From contig CALEDQ010000008.1 of the NCBI GenBank assembly GCA_937949615.1, positions 372,001 through 436,000 of the forward strand: a DNA stretch of 64,000 bases, written 5' to 3'. The stretch's first letter is position 1, and each line of letters begins with the position of its first letter. Both the position numbers and the translations under genes were made by a program. Below the pieces are notes generated by a model. That model was not told where the DNA came from, made no database searches, and worked only from the letters and a program-made list of their open reading frames with translations. Positions 17,406 through 27,201 of this stretch are shown one piece after another. This DNA is from an uncultured bacterium. GTDB lineage: Bacteria > Muiribacteriota > Ozemobacteria > Ozemobacterales > Ozemobacteraceae.

Positions 17406-19607
17406 TTATCGACTCTGACTGACGCCCTGCCCCAGCGCCCCGGCGATCGCCCGGCTCAGCTCTGCCAGCCTGAAAGGTTTTCTGATTGAACCGTTGATCC
17501 CCAGTTTTTCCATTTCACTGAGCTCGCTCTCTTTGGCAAAACCCGAAGCCACAAGAATGCGACAGTCGGGCCTGATCTTCTTCATTTCGACCAGAGTTTC
17601 CTTACCGCCCATAACCGGCATGATCATGTCGAGAATGACCAGATCGATTTCTCCCGGCATTTTTTTGAACAGGTCCACAGCTTCTCGACCATTTACGGCC
17701 ATCAAAACCTCATAGCCCATCGATTCGAGCATCGCCTTGCCGATTGCTCTGAGAATTTCTTCGTCATCGACAATCAGAACCCGGCCGCTGCCACTGATAA
17801 CTTCTTCGTCCGGCGCCTCTTTTATTTCCGCTTCATGCACTACCGGCAGCAGTATTCTGAAAGCAGTGCCCCTGCCGGGCTCGCTTTCCACCGTAATCGA
17901 GCCGCCATGAGCCTTGATCGACCCGTAAACCATTGCGAGACCAAGACCCGTGCCCTTGCCGCGCTCCTTTGTCGTAAAAAAAGGCTCAAATATGCGCTTT
18001 TGTATTTCCGGGCTCATTCCGGTACCCGTGTCGGTAAGCTCAAGTTCAAGGTAGCTTCCCGGTGCAAGCTCGAATTCTGCAACCCGACAATTCTCTGAAG
18101 TTATCGAAACATTTTTCAGAACAAGAGTCAGTGTTCCGCCATCCGGCATGGCATGACTGGCATTGATTCCAAGGTTCATTACCAGGTTCTGCAGCAGCGT
18201 CTCGTCGCCCGGCACCACACTCTGCCGCGCTAAATTTTTTAAAACCAGAACAATCTTTCGATCGAGAGTTCGCTTGAAAATCTCAAAAGCCTCGCTGACC
18301 ACCCGCAGCATGTCGACCGGCTTTCTTTCTGCCTCGCGCTTGTGAGCGAAGGTAAGCAGCTTTCTGGTCAGATCCGCTGCCTTGGCGGCCGAGCCAAGAA
18401 TAATGTCGATAAACCTGGCATGTTCTTGTGAACCCGGTTCGAAATCCTTGAGCATTTCAGCTGCACCCATGATTCCCGATAACAGATTGTTGAAATCGTG
18501 TGCCACCCCGCCGGCCAGCTGCCCGATCGCATCCATTTTCTGAGAATGCAGAAGCTGTTCGCGCAGCTTTTCCCTTTCCTGCTCAGCAACGAATTTACCG
18601 GTGGCGTCACGAAAAAACGAGCAGATCAGCGTATTCTCGCCTCTCTCATTCTTTTCAATAGGAAACTTGCTGACCTGCCACATCTTCTGATTGCCGGCCT
18701 CATCACAAGAAATCATATCCTTTTCGACCAGTGGTTCACCAGCAAATGCAAGCTTCTCAAGCTCATCGATGCGCGCCCGGCACTTTTCATCGCTGAGAGA
18801 ACCGTGCAGTTCATCGACATTCGCCGCCGAATCGGCGCCGGGGAAAAAGCTCTCAGTCTCACGACTCGAAAGAACGATACTGCCGTCTGACCGGCTTATC
18901 ACCAGACCCATCGGGGCATGGTCGAGAATCGCCTGCAACTGCACGGCAAGCGTGCGCATGGTACGCCCAAAATGCCGGCTGAGCCTGTAAGCAATCCAGA
19001 TTGCCAGAACCGTCAGGCCGGCAATCAGAAACAGCAGTTTTGAGAAGTTGTCTGTCTGAATCATGCGCAGATCGGTAAAATCGATGCCGATTCTGACAGT
19101 TCCCATTACCTCGTTATCGATACCACCGGAATACGGGATAATAACCTCGTTGACAGTTCGATCCGCAATCTGTTTTTCGGTTACCAGCGGCGCCTTATCG
19201 GCCAGACAACGCCGGTTTTCGCTCTGCTCGCGCTCAGAAAGTTCGGCATCATTGAGTTTCGGATCGCTGTGCGCAAAAACCCGGTTCTGAATTGTCTCGA
19301 CCGAAATGTAAGAAAGTTCATTTACCCCGACAGCCAGCTCGCCGACCAGTTTTCTCGTATGAAATTTGCCGGCGAAACTTACACGGGTAATCGACTCGCT
19401 TATTGTTTCAGCGATGGCGACCGAAAGGCGACGGTTGTATTCATTCTGCAATCTGCTGAACAGGCTGCTCGACGCCGCCAGAACCACGATCATCAGTACA
19501 AGGAGCATCAACCCCATCAGCATGGCAAGTTTCTGATCTTCAGATTTCAACCGCTGCCGGGCCGGCCCCTTTGCACCCGTATCGAGAGCCTGACGGGATT
19601 CTGTCAT
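17406..19607 (-). CDS. Membrane hybrid sensor histidine kinase (PAS-HisKA-HATPase-REC)
   Basis: 733 residues. Membrane helices at about 28-48 and 190-210 frame a periplasmic sensor segment. A PAS domain (about 225-345, ILDHAPMGLVI) comes next, then the phospho-acceptor His near residue 369 (AGGVAHDFNNLL), HATPase (NLVMNLGINASHAM, TDTGTGMSP, GKGTGLGLAMVYG) and a C-terminal receiver (VDDEE; Asp in VILDMIMPVMGG). It begins 1 nt after the stop of a periplasmic binding protein gene, so the binding protein likely presents a ligand to this sensor, in the manner of LuxP-LuxQ. No separate DNA-binding response regulator is adjacent. Confidence 0.92.
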   Translation of the reverse strand: MTESRQALDTGAKGPARQRLKSEDQKLAMLMGLMLLVLMIVVLAASSSLFSRLQNEYNRRLSVAIAETISESITRVSFAGKFHTRKLVGELAVGVNELSYISVETIQNRVFAHSDPKLNDAELSEREQSENRRCLADKAPLVTEKQIADRTVNEVIIPYSGGIDNEVMGTVRIGIDFTDLRMIQTDNFSKLLFLIAGLTVLAIWIAYRLSRHFGRTMRTLAVQLQAILDHAPMGLVISRSDGSIVLSSRETESFFPGADSAANVDELHGSLSDEKCRARIDELEKLAFAGEPLVEKDMISCDEAGNQKMWQVSKFPIEKNERGENTLICSFFRDATGKFVAEQEREKLREQLLHSQKMDAIGQLAGGVAHDFNNLLSGIMGAAEMLKDFEPGSQEHARFIDIILGSAAKAADLTRKLLTFAHKREAERKPVDMLRVVSEAFEIFKRTLDRKIVLVLKNLARQSVVPGDETLLQNLVMNLGINASHAMPDGGTLTLVLKNVSITSENCRVAEFELAPGSYLELELTDTGTGMSPEIQKRIFEPFFTTKERGKGTGLGLAMVYGSIKAHGGSITVESEPGRGTAFRILLPVVHEAEIKEAPDEEVISGSGRVLIVDDEEILRAIGKAMLESMGYEVLMAVNGREAVDLFKKMPGEIDLVILDMIMPVMGGKETLVEMKKIRPDCRILVASGFAKESELSEMEKLGINGSIRKPFRLAELSRAIAGALGQGVSQSR

Positions 19608-19608
19608 T

Positions 19609-20691
19609 TCATTCCTGCCTCTGTTCGCTTTTGATAATTTTCAGACTGCCTGACCATTCTTTATCAAGAGATTTCCAGCTCTTTTCGAGCTTTGCCGGCA
19701 CCGGACCAGCCCAGCCCGGATATTGCGAAAGGGTCTCGCGGGTCACCGGAAAAACCGGAACCAGCGCATGATATGGCACCTTTCTGCCAATGAGAATATC
19801 ATAGCCGGCCTGCATGGCCTCTTCACCCAGAGGGCCGCAGAACTGCGCCGAATCGATAACGGTGACACGGCCGTTGTGGATATTGTCAACCGAAAGCGGG
19901 TCACCATCGATTGTAGCGTGCATGATTTCAGTGCGGCCGGCCCGAAAAATCTCTTCGGCAATCGCCAGACCGCCACCATCGTTAACGGTAAAAATCACAT
20001 CGACAGATTCTTTTTCGGGAAAATCTTTCAGAATTCTGCCAGCCACCTGCCTGCCAGAAACAGGTTCGACCGCCTGATAAGTCTGAAGTATCTCGTGATC
20101 GATCTTTGCCTCTGACAGAGCCGCCAGAAAACCGTTCAATCGCTCGACTGTCGAAGAAACATGCGGGTAATCGACCAGAATCAGTCGTAGCTTGCGACCG
20201 TTGGCAAATTTTGCCGCAATGTATTCACCGTCCAGCCAGCCGGCCTGATAATTATCCGAAGTTCTAAAAGCGGCGAGCCGACCTGGATGAATGTATTGAT
20301 CATAGGCCACAACCGGTATATTCTGCTGATTGGCCTTGAGCAGACAATCAGACAGCGCCGCATTGTCGGTTGGCTGAACGATTATCAGATCGACATTCAT
20401 GGCCAGCAGTTCGTTCATCTGTTCGATCTGCCTTAAAATTCCATCTTCACCATCACCCGCAACCCGACAGACAAGCTCTATCCGACGGGTTCCAGAAGCG
20501 ATTGCCTGATTGTTGAGGCTGGCAGCCCGTTCTTCCAGGCCCTTGCGCATCGCGACCTGACCGGGAATATTCATCGACCAGTAAAGAACCCCGACCCTGA
20601 ACGGCAGAGATGATTCTGCAGCGCTGCCAGTCGAAATGGTACACAAGATTACCGGCAGAATGACTGCCAGAACCAGCCATAATTTCCTCAT
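19609..20691 (-). CDS. Periplasmic sugar-type substrate-binding protein
   Basis: 360 residues with a signal peptide (about 1-24, LAVILPVILCTIS core, no lipobox) and a Peripla_BP_4 (RbsB/LsrB-like) fold: FRVGVLYWSMNIPG, IVQPTDNAALSD, PVVAYDQYI, VIFTVNDGGGLAIAEE, DGDPLSVDNI. It binds a small ligand, typically a sugar or autoinducer. There is no ABC permease or ATPase next to it; the partner is a sensor kinase 1 nt downstream, so a sensing role is more likely than uptake. Confidence 0.88.
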   Translation of the reverse strand: MRKLWLVLAVILPVILCTISTGSAAESSLPFRVGVLYWSMNIPGQVAMRKGLEERAASLNNQAIASGTRRIELVCRVAGDGEDGILRQIEQMNELLAMNVDLIIVQPTDNAALSDCLLKANQQNIPVVAYDQYIHPGRLAAFRTSDNYQAGWLDGEYIAAKFANGRKLRLILVDYPHVSSTVERLNGFLAALSEAKIDHEILQTYQAVEPVSGRQVAGRILKDFPEKESVDVIFTVNDGGGLAIAEEIFRAGRTEIMHATIDGDPLSVDNIHNGRVTVIDSAQFCGPLGEEAMQAGYDILIGRKVPYHALVPVFPVTRETLSQYPGWAGPVPAKLEKSWKSLDKEWSGSLKIIKSEQRQE

Positions 20692-20893
20692 CGGGCACCT
20701 CTTCCATGAGAACCCTTGAATTTCAGACCCGGCATTTTTTTGCCTGTAACTTTTAACTCTCTCTATTCAGGATTCTATCACACTTAACCCTGCAAGAGCA
20801 AACCAAATGCTGTACTGGATCTCATTCACTGTGGCATTTTATCAGGCATCTGTATTAGAATGCTTACAGATTTCGCAAGTGGGGGAATACACC

Positions 20894-21685
20894 ATGAAAC
20901 GTCTCGCAATCCTGTTCGTTCTGCTGCTTTGCCCCGGGCTCTGCAGCTCTGCATTCGCCGAAACCAGACCGCTGATAGGAATAACGCCATCGTTTGCCAG
21001 CAATTCAATTCAGCTCAATTACGATTACGTAGCCGCGATCAATGAAAACGGCGGCCTCGCGATTGTACTGCCGCCAACCACCAGCGATGAAATTATCGAA
21101 AATTATGTAAAAATGCTCGATGCCGCAGTCTTCTCGGGCGGGCCCGACATTCCGCCAGAATTCTACGGCCAGCTGCCCCACCCCACAACCCAGCCAATGG
21201 AATCACTGCGCTTTGACTTCGAAAAACGCTTCATCAAAGCCTTCATCGATTCAGGCAAGCCGGTGTTCGGCATCTGCCTCGGCATGCAGTTCAGCAATAC
21301 CGTTTATGGCGGCAGCATGCTTCAGGATATTCCGTCGGCGGTTGGCAACGACGTCAGACACCGCAATGGTGAAATGTACACCAATTTTCATCAGGTTGGC
21401 CTGGCCCGCGGCAGCCGACTGGCTTCGATTCTTGACCGCTCGACCGTTTCCGTTATTTCACGCCATCATCAGGCGCTCGCAAGAATTGCCGAGCCTTTTG
21501 TCGTCGTCGCCAGAAGCAGCGACGGCGTTGTCGAAGCCATCGAAAAGCGTGACGGCACCTTTGGCCTGTTTGTGCAGTGGCACCCCGAAAGTCTGAAAGA
21601 TGCAGACCCTGATCACCGCAACCGCCTTTTCTCAGCCCTGGTTCAGGCAAGTCGTGCGGTAAAAGAAACCAAACCCCGCAATTGA
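20894..21685 (+). CDS. Secreted class C26 gamma-glutamyl hydrolase-like protein
   Basis: 263 residues from the ATG at 20894 (SD GGGGG upstream; the longer in-frame start at 20807 lies before the SD and signal peptide). A signal peptide (MKRLAILFVLLLC to SAFAETRP) precedes a peptidase C26/PuuD-like glutamine amidotransferase fold: PLIGITPSF, GGPDIPPEFYG, nucleophile Cys in GICLGMQ (about residue 128), and catalytic His-Glu in WHPES (about 230). The cytosolic PuuD hydrolyses gamma-glutamyl-GABA; an exported version would act in the periplasm, perhaps on gamma-glutamyl peptides or cell-wall fragments. The next gene overlaps its stop. Confidence 0.85.
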   Translation: MKRLAILFVLLLCPGLCSSAFAETRPLIGITPSFASNSIQLNYDYVAAINENGGLAIVLPPTTSDEIIENYVKMLDAAVFSGGPDIPPEFYGQLPHPTTQPMESLRFDFEKRFIKAFIDSGKPVFGICLGMQFSNTVYGGSMLQDIPSAVGNDVRHRNGEMYTNFHQVGLARGSRLASILDRSTVSVISRHHQALARIAEPFVVVARSSDGVVEAIEKRDGTFGLFVQWHPESLKDADPDHRNRLFSALVQASRAVKETKPRN

Positions 21686-22317
21686 TATACGTTGTTAAAG
21701 CAGAAAAATCATTGAACTCTTTCAGAAATTTTGCCGTTCTTCTGGTGCTGGCTCTTGCCGCCATCGTTCTGAGCCCGAATTCGAGCTCAGCCCTTTCTCA
21801 GGCCAGCGCCTCCGCCCTGATTATGGCGGCCCGCGCCCAGGTCGGCGTAACCGTCATCTATGACCCGGCTTATATCAGACTGGCCTACCCGGGCGGTGAT
21901 GTTCAACCAGACCGCGGCGTCTGTACCGATGTAATCATCAGAGCGATGCGGCAGGCGCTTGCCCTCGATCTGCAGAAACTGGTGCACGACGATATGCGCC
22001 GGAACTTTGCCCTTTACCCGAAAAAATGGGGACTGAAAAAACCGGATCGCAACATCGATCATCGCCGGGTGCCCAACCTGCAGAAATATTTCAGCCGCCA
22101 CGCGCAGCAGATGCAGCTCGTCTCAGACACAGCCGCTTTCGCGCCCGGCGATATCGTAACCTGCCTGTTACCCGGCAATCTGCCGCATATCATGCTGATC
22201 AGCGATAAAAAAAGCCCGGCCGGCACCCCTCTGGTAATTCATAATATCGGCCAGGGCGCCCGCGAGGAAGACTGCCTGCTGATGTTCCCTCTCACCGGTC
22301 ATTACCGGCTCAGGTAA
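21682..22317 (+). CDS. DUF1287-family secreted protein
   Basis: 211 residues with an N-terminal signal or anchor (FAVLLVLALAAIVL) and a DUF1287 domain (AARAQVGVTVIYDPAYIRLAYPGG split over two strands; DRGVCTDVIIRAMR; MRRNFALYP; HIMLISD). The Cys in GVCTDV and the His in PHIML fit the NlpC/P60-like cysteine hydrolase fold proposed for this family. The TTG start at 21682 overlaps the preceding stop; a second TTG at 21712 is possible. Probably acts on the envelope with the C26 hydrolase it is coupled to. It overlaps the convergent kinase gene by 8 nt. Confidence 0.8.
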   Translation: MIYVVKAEKSLNSFRNFAVLLVLALAAIVLSPNSSSALSQASASALIMAARAQVGVTVIYDPAYIRLAYPGGDVQPDRGVCTDVIIRAMRQALALDLQKLVHDDMRRNFALYPKKWGLKKPDRNIDHRRVPNLQKYFSRHAQQMQLVSDTAAFAPGDIVTCLLPGNLPHIMLISDKKSPAGTPLVIHNIGQGAREEDCLLMFPLTGHYRLR

Positions 22318-23689
22318 GCAGAAGCACAAACAGGTCGTTCAAATTGCTGCCGGTGTAGCCGGTGCATACCAGCCCACCCGCCTGTCTGAAAAACTCATAA
22401 GAATCACAGCGCTGTAGAAAATCGCGCGGGCTTAAACCCAGACGAGCGGCGGTTTTGACAACTGAAATATCGACAAAAGCGCCTGAAGCATCGGTCGGGC
22501 CATCGATGCCGTCGGTGCTGAAAGCTGCAAAAGTCGCGCCATCGTATGCGCACATCTTTTCGAGCATCAGCAGAGCAAGATGCTGATTGCGGCCGCCCCG
22601 GCCGGTTCCGTGCACTCTGAGTGTCAGTTCACCACCGGCAACCATTGCCACCCGTCGGCCTTCTGATCGCCTTTCAGCCATTTTTCGCAGTTCTTCGACA
22701 AAAAACTCCGCAGCCACGTCGACCGGGCCAACAACAGGCGTGTTGCCAAGCCTTACTTCGAAACCCTGCCTCTGCAGGCTTTCTGCCAACGAAGACCGCG
22801 CCAGCGAGTTATTGGCGATCACCTGATTGAATACCCTGCTGAAACAGCTGTCGCCAGGCTTTGGCGTTTCTTCGACCCGGCCCGCCAGACCTTCCTGCAG
22901 TCGGCCAAAAACTGCCGATGGCACCATTCCGGCAAGACCGTATTTTTCGAGCACCGCCATGGCGTCGGCAAAGGTCGTTGAATCGGCAACCGTCGGCCCG
23001 GAAGCGATAATATCGAGCGGATCGTTCAATACATCTGATAGAATCAGGTTTATAATGGTTGCCGGCCAGGCTTTGCGAGCCAGCCAGCCGCCTTTTATTG
23101 CCGAAATATGCTTGCGCACCATGTTTATTTCATCGATAGAAGCGCCGCTGCGCAGAAGCAGACTGGTAGTCAGCTGCTTGTCAGACAGCCGAAGCGACCC
23201 GGCCGGCAATGGCAGAAGGCTTGAACCACCGCCGGAAATCAGACAGATCAGCAGGTCGTCGCCTTCAGCTTTTTCGGCAATCTCAAGAATCCGGCGCGCC
23301 CCTTCTTCCCCGGCGGCATCAGGCAGCGGATGGCCAGCCAGCCTGACTTCAATATTTCTGAAGTCATAAGCTCCCCTGTCTGAAACATTCACACAGCCGG
23401 CATGAATCCGTTCTGCCAGCTGTTCTTCAACCGCAGCCGCCATACCGGCGCCGGCCTTGCCGGCACCAATCACACTGATCCGCCTGAACCGGTCGAGGTC
23501 AAAAACGCGGCCAGCAGCGAGCAGCCTGTTATCGTTCACCTGCAGCTGCTTTCTGGTGATCAAAAAAGGATCGACAGCCGCAAGCGCCTCTTCATATGCC
23601 GTCAAGATGCCTGCGCGGGCTTTGCCAACTGCTGGCGGCAGGTCAGCTCCGACAGGTACATGCAGGTTTTTCATCAGCCGGCTCTGCAT
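22310..23689 (-). CDS. Glycerate 2-kinase (GckA/TtuD, MOFRL family)
   Basis: 459 residues. N-terminal DUF4147 Rossmann-like domain (VIGAGKAGAGMAAAV; LISGGGSSLLPLP; LSDVLNDPLDIIASGP) and C-terminal MOFRL domain (MVAGGELTLRVHG; GRGGRNQHLALLM; FSTDGIDGPTDASGA). The family phosphorylates D-glycerate to 2-phosphoglycerate. A 2-hydroxyacid dehydrogenase at 30263 could supply glycerate from hydroxypyruvate. The start lies inside a minus-strand run and a 197-residue membrane protein gene ends 1 nt before it. Confidence 0.9.
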   Translation of the reverse strand: MQSRLMKNLHVPVGADLPPAVGKARAGILTAYEEALAAVDPFLITRKQLQVNDNRLLAAGRVFDLDRFRRISVIGAGKAGAGMAAAVEEQLAERIHAGCVNVSDRGAYDFRNIEVRLAGHPLPDAAGEEGARRILEIAEKAEGDDLLICLISGGGSSLLPLPAGSLRLSDKQLTTSLLLRSGASIDEINMVRKHISAIKGGWLARKAWPATIINLILSDVLNDPLDIIASGPTVADSTTFADAMAVLEKYGLAGMVPSAVFGRLQEGLAGRVEETPKPGDSCFSRVFNQVIANNSLARSSLAESLQRQGFEVRLGNTPVVGPVDVAAEFFVEELRKMAERRSEGRRVAMVAGGELTLRVHGTGRGGRNQHLALLMLEKMCAYDGATFAAFSTDGIDGPTDASGAFVDISVVKTAARLGLSPRDFLQRCDSYEFFRQAGGLVCTGYTGSNLNDLFVLLLT

Positions 23690-23690
23690 T

Positions 23691-24284
23691 CTAGCGGCAG
23701 AAGTCGACGCCGGTCATGCCATCGGGCGTTTTCACGACTTTCATTTCGAGACCAGGTTTCGGATTGAAGCATTTTATGCCAAGATATTCCGCATACTGCT
23801 CGGCATCCTGAATTTCGTCGTATGAATCTTCAAAAGTCCGGTGCAGCCTGATAATTTTCTGATTTTTCAGAATCAGACAGGTTTCATACCAGAACTGCCC
23901 GGTCGAACCGCCGTTTTTGGTGGTGCGTTCGCGCGAATCGACGGCAACACAGGCGATATCACCAATCGCACAGAGATACTTTTCATGCAGCGATCCGAAA
24001 ATGCGCGTCACTCTGAACAGGGCATTGCGCGTTCGATCGAGAACGTAATAGCGTTTGACGCCGAAATATATCGCACCGAACAGCGAAAAATAAACCAGCA
24101 GCCCGATCAACGCCTGCAGCGTCTGCATTTTTCCCTCAGTCAGAGCCCGCGCGACCAAGGCTACCGGAACAAAGCCGAAAATCAGAAAAACAAACCAGCG
24201 TAGCATGCTGTCGATCGGCTTGATTATTTCAAGTCTTGGCAGCTTGCGGATATCGAATTTTTCGTCGGCATCAGGTTCGATCAT
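23691..24284 (-). CDS. Membrane protein with cytoplasmic-type C-terminal domain, unknown function
   Basis: 197 residues, two membrane helices (about 30-50 WFVFLIFGFVPVALVA and 60-82 LIGLLVYFSLFGAIYF), then a beta-rich domain (YVLDRTRNALFRVTR; IACVAVDSRERT; TCLILKNQKIIRLHR) that resembles PH-like membrane-associated folds. SD GGGAGAG is well placed. It lies 13 nt after the phosphatase at 24298-27201 and 1 nt before glycerate kinase, in a minus-strand operon. No family recognised with certainty. Confidence 0.65.
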   Translation of the reverse strand: MIEPDADEKFDIRKLPRLEIIKPIDSMLRWFVFLIFGFVPVALVARALTEGKMQTLQALIGLLVYFSLFGAIYFGVKRYYVLDRTRNALFRVTRIFGSLHEKYLCAIGDIACVAVDSRERTTKNGGSTGQFWYETCLILKNQKIIRLHRTFEDSYDEIQDAEQYAEYLGIKCFNPKPGLEMKVVKTPDGMTGVDFCR

Positions 24285-24297
24285 TGCTTCTCTCCCT

Positions 24298-27201
24298 TTA
24301 TCTGCGCACCAGAACGATCATGGTCAGGTCATCGCCAGGCTCTGCCGTTCCGAGCCAGTTTCGCCAGGCGCGCATTATTCTTTCATAATACTCCGCCGCA
24401 TCGACATGGTAACAGTCGGCAGCCAGATTGAAAAGCCCCTCGTAGCCAAGCTCCTGCCCTCTGTCGTTTCTGGCTTCGACAAAACCGTCTGTATAGAAGA
24501 TCATCGCCTGACCCGGCTCGATCTGCAGCGTCAGATTGCTGTAGCTGTTCTTTTTAAAACCGCCAAGCACCGCACCGGCATGGCTGATTTCCTGAATTCT
24601 GCCGGTTACCGGGTCAAAAAGCATCGGCGAACAGCCACCGGCATTGGCATAAGTCAGCCGCCCAGAACGGCGCTCAGCGGCCAGATACTGAAAAGTCATG
24701 ACCTTGCGCTGCGCTCTGGTTTTGATACCCCAGACAATCTGATGCAGCCTCAGCAGAAGAGCCGCCGGGTCATTGTGCAGAGTCCGGCCGCAGATAACCC
24801 CGGCTTTGGCCATCGCCATGATCAGTGAAGCCCCGACGCCATGACCCGCCACATCACCCAGCAGCAGTGCAAAATGCTGGTCATCGATGCTGAAATAGTC
24901 GAAATAATCACCACCCAGCTCGATCATCGGCAGACTGCGCCCATAAATACTGTAGCCTTCAACCGTGAGGGGTCTCGCCGGCAGCAGTCTGGCCTGAACG
25001 ATACTGGCGATTCTCAGCTCTTCAAACTCGGTCATGCTGGCGTTAAAAATCGCAGCCATTTCGGCAAATTCATCGCTGCCCTCCTGGGGAAGGCGAAACG
25101 AGGCATCGCGGTTTTCGAGGGCCATGGCGGCCTGATGCAGTCGGTCGACAGGCTTCAGAAGATTGAAATAGAGAATGGTGATCATCAGCAGAACCAGAAC
25201 AGCGGCCAGCAACGCCAGATAGAGCATGTCGAGCGCCTCCTGCCGTATCTGCCTGTCGATGCCGGCAAGCGGGTAAAGAACGCAAAAACGCACCTTGTCG
25301 GCCTTGTTGCCCTGCAGACCGACAAACAAATGGCTCTGCCCCTGAAATTCAACGACTTCAGGCTCAGGCATCGGGTATTCAGTCACGCGTAAAAACAAAG
25401 CATGAACATCCGGCCGTAACAGCATATCCCAGATTTTTTCGCTATAAAGCCGGCGGTCGCGCGCCACAAAAACTCTGAATCCATGAGGATTGCGCGTAAT
25501 TGCGTTCATAACCGTTTCGAAATACCTGTCCTGCACCGCATCCATGTCGAGAGAGACAAGAGCGAAAAGGTCGAACAGCTGGGCATGAAAGATACGAAAA
25601 GCTTCGACAAACAGCAGAAAGTTCATGCTCCCCCAGCCGGCCGGCCCTAGAGAGCCTTCAATCCTGGTAATATCATGCAGAACCATGAATACCGGTTTCT
25701 GAAAAAACATTTCCAGCAGATACAGACGGTCTGGAGACGACTCAGGCAGGGGCAATGAATTAAGACCCGCGAGATGATGCTCTGCCAGGATCTGAACGTT
25801 TTCCGTCTCGGGGTTGCTGCTTTCATACAGCCCGCCCTCGCGGCCCATTGAAACAATTTTACAGGCAATTTTCGCTTTATCAGCCCCAGCCATGTCATAA
25901 TCAGCGGTAACCAGATGAAAGCTCGTGTAGACACCGGTCAGCCGGGCGTGAATTTTCTGCAGAATATTTTTTATAAAAGCAGCATCGAATGTCTGACCAG
26001 ACTTATCGAGAACCACCTGATTGACCAGACGGGTATAGCGGGCAAATTCACCCTGCAGACTCTGATCAACCTCTCTGACGAATTCGTGCATCTGCTGATT
26101 CTTCTCACGGATCAGGGCCGACTTCTTGTTCAGCAGATAATCAACGGCAACCCCGGCAAGAATCAGCATCGGAATCCCGGCAGAAATCAGCAGCAGCAAG
26201 CCAATCTGCGTCAACACCGACAGATTGTCGACCCTGAAATCCGCTCCCCAGCGCCGCAAAAGAATCGTTATCAGAAAACCGCACAGCATCACGACGATCA
26301 GAGAAAGTCTGCCGGAGTCGAAGGCAGAGGGCGGCAGGCGGTATTTAACCAGCATCACGCTACCGGTACGGATTCTGACAAGGGTAAACAGAGAATCGTT
26401 GAATTCCAGAAATTCCTTGCCGGGAGATGCAGAAAAGCCCGCCGCTGCCAGCTTGACCTGTCTGGCCGGAATCTCGGAACGCTGCAGCCTGCCATTACGG
26501 ATCATCGCAAAGCTTATCTGCCTGCGATCGACCGTTTCACACAAAGACCGCAACCCCTTTTCCCCTTCGAGTTCAATTGTCGGAATTCTGACCAGAAGAG
26601 CCCGGCCCTCGATCTGCCCAATCCAGACCCTGAAGCGGTCATCGGCATAATCGGTGAAATAGAAAATCCCCGAAATGGCCTGGCGTCTCTGCCCGAAACT
26701 CGGGGCATAAAAATTTGGCCCGAGCAGAGCGCGCAGCCTGTCGATCGCCTGATCGCGTGTCGGCGACTCGTAGTTGGTCAATACCTTTATCAGATCAGGC
26801 CCAGATTGCTGTAACAGAGCGCGTCTATCTGACAGACTTTCAAAATTATCGGCCTGAAGAACGCCCTGTTCATCAAAAACCGCATATTGCGCCCGGCTGC
26901 CGATTTTTTCGTGAAAGGCAGCCACCTTTTCGGCAAGCTCTGCGGTTGTCGATGCGTTGGTGCAGAAAGCCGTGTAGGCGTTACTGAGAAACCTGTCGTC
27001 ATTTGCATCGAGCAGCAGATCGTTACGAATCTTTACCAGTTTCTGCCCGGCAATGCTGCGGTCGACATTGCGATGATTGTTTTTGAGATAGCTGAGCCCT
27101 TCATACAGGCCAAAAGCCGGGACAACAATCAGAGCCACCACCAGATAAACACTGGCGAGCAGGCCTGAACCGTCTGTCGCTCTGACCTTCTGCTTCTTCA
27201 C
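24298..27201 (-). CDS. Giant membrane SpoIIE-type phosphatase (copy 2)
   Basis: 967 residues. A first membrane helix (about 12-34), an extracytoplasmic domain of about 270 residues, two more helices (about 305-365), a second large sensor domain, a helix around 665-690, a HAMP segment (FNLLKPVDRLHQA) and a C-terminal PP2C SpoIIE phosphatase (LGGDYFDYF; LGDVAGHGVGASL; IFYTDGFVEARN). It dephosphorylates Ser/Thr on a STAS-type partner in known systems. GTG start overlaps the stop of the next paralogue by 4 nt. Same architecture as its upstream neighbour, so the two arose by tandem duplication. No STAS or kinase partner is adjacent. Confidence 0.88.
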   Translation of the reverse strand: MKKQKVRATDGSGLLASVYLVVALIVVPAFGLYEGLSYLKNNHRNVDRSIAGQKLVKIRNDLLLDANDDRFLSNAYTAFCTNASTTAELAEKVAAFHEKIGSRAQYAVFDEQGVLQADNFESLSDRRALLQQSGPDLIKVLTNYESPTRDQAIDRLRALLGPNFYAPSFGQRRQAISGIFYFTDYADDRFRVWIGQIEGRALLVRIPTIELEGEKGLRSLCETVDRRQISFAMIRNGRLQRSEIPARQVKLAAAGFSASPGKEFLEFNDSLFTLVRIRTGSVMLVKYRLPPSAFDSGRLSLIVVMLCGFLITILLRRWGADFRVDNLSVLTQIGLLLLISAGIPMLILAGVAVDYLLNKKSALIREKNQQMHEFVREVDQSLQGEFARYTRLVNQVVLDKSGQTFDAAFIKNILQKIHARLTGVYTSFHLVTADYDMAGADKAKIACKIVSMGREGGLYESSNPETENVQILAEHHLAGLNSLPLPESSPDRLYLLEMFFQKPVFMVLHDITRIEGSLGPAGWGSMNFLLFVEAFRIFHAQLFDLFALVSLDMDAVQDRYFETVMNAITRNPHGFRVFVARDRRLYSEKIWDMLLRPDVHALFLRVTEYPMPEPEVVEFQGQSHLFVGLQGNKADKVRFCVLYPLAGIDRQIRQEALDMLYLALLAAVLVLLMITILYFNLLKPVDRLHQAAMALENRDASFRLPQEGSDEFAEMAAIFNASMTEFEELRIASIVQARLLPARPLTVEGYSIYGRSLPMIELGGDYFDYFSIDDQHFALLLGDVAGHGVGASLIMAMAKAGVICGRTLHNDPAALLLRLHQIVWGIKTRAQRKVMTFQYLAAERRSGRLTYANAGGCSPMLFDPVTGRIQEISHAGAVLGGFKKNSYSNLTLQIEPGQAMIFYTDGFVEARNDRGQELGYEGLFNLAADCYHVDAAEYYERIMRAWRNWLGTAEPGDDLTMIVLVRR

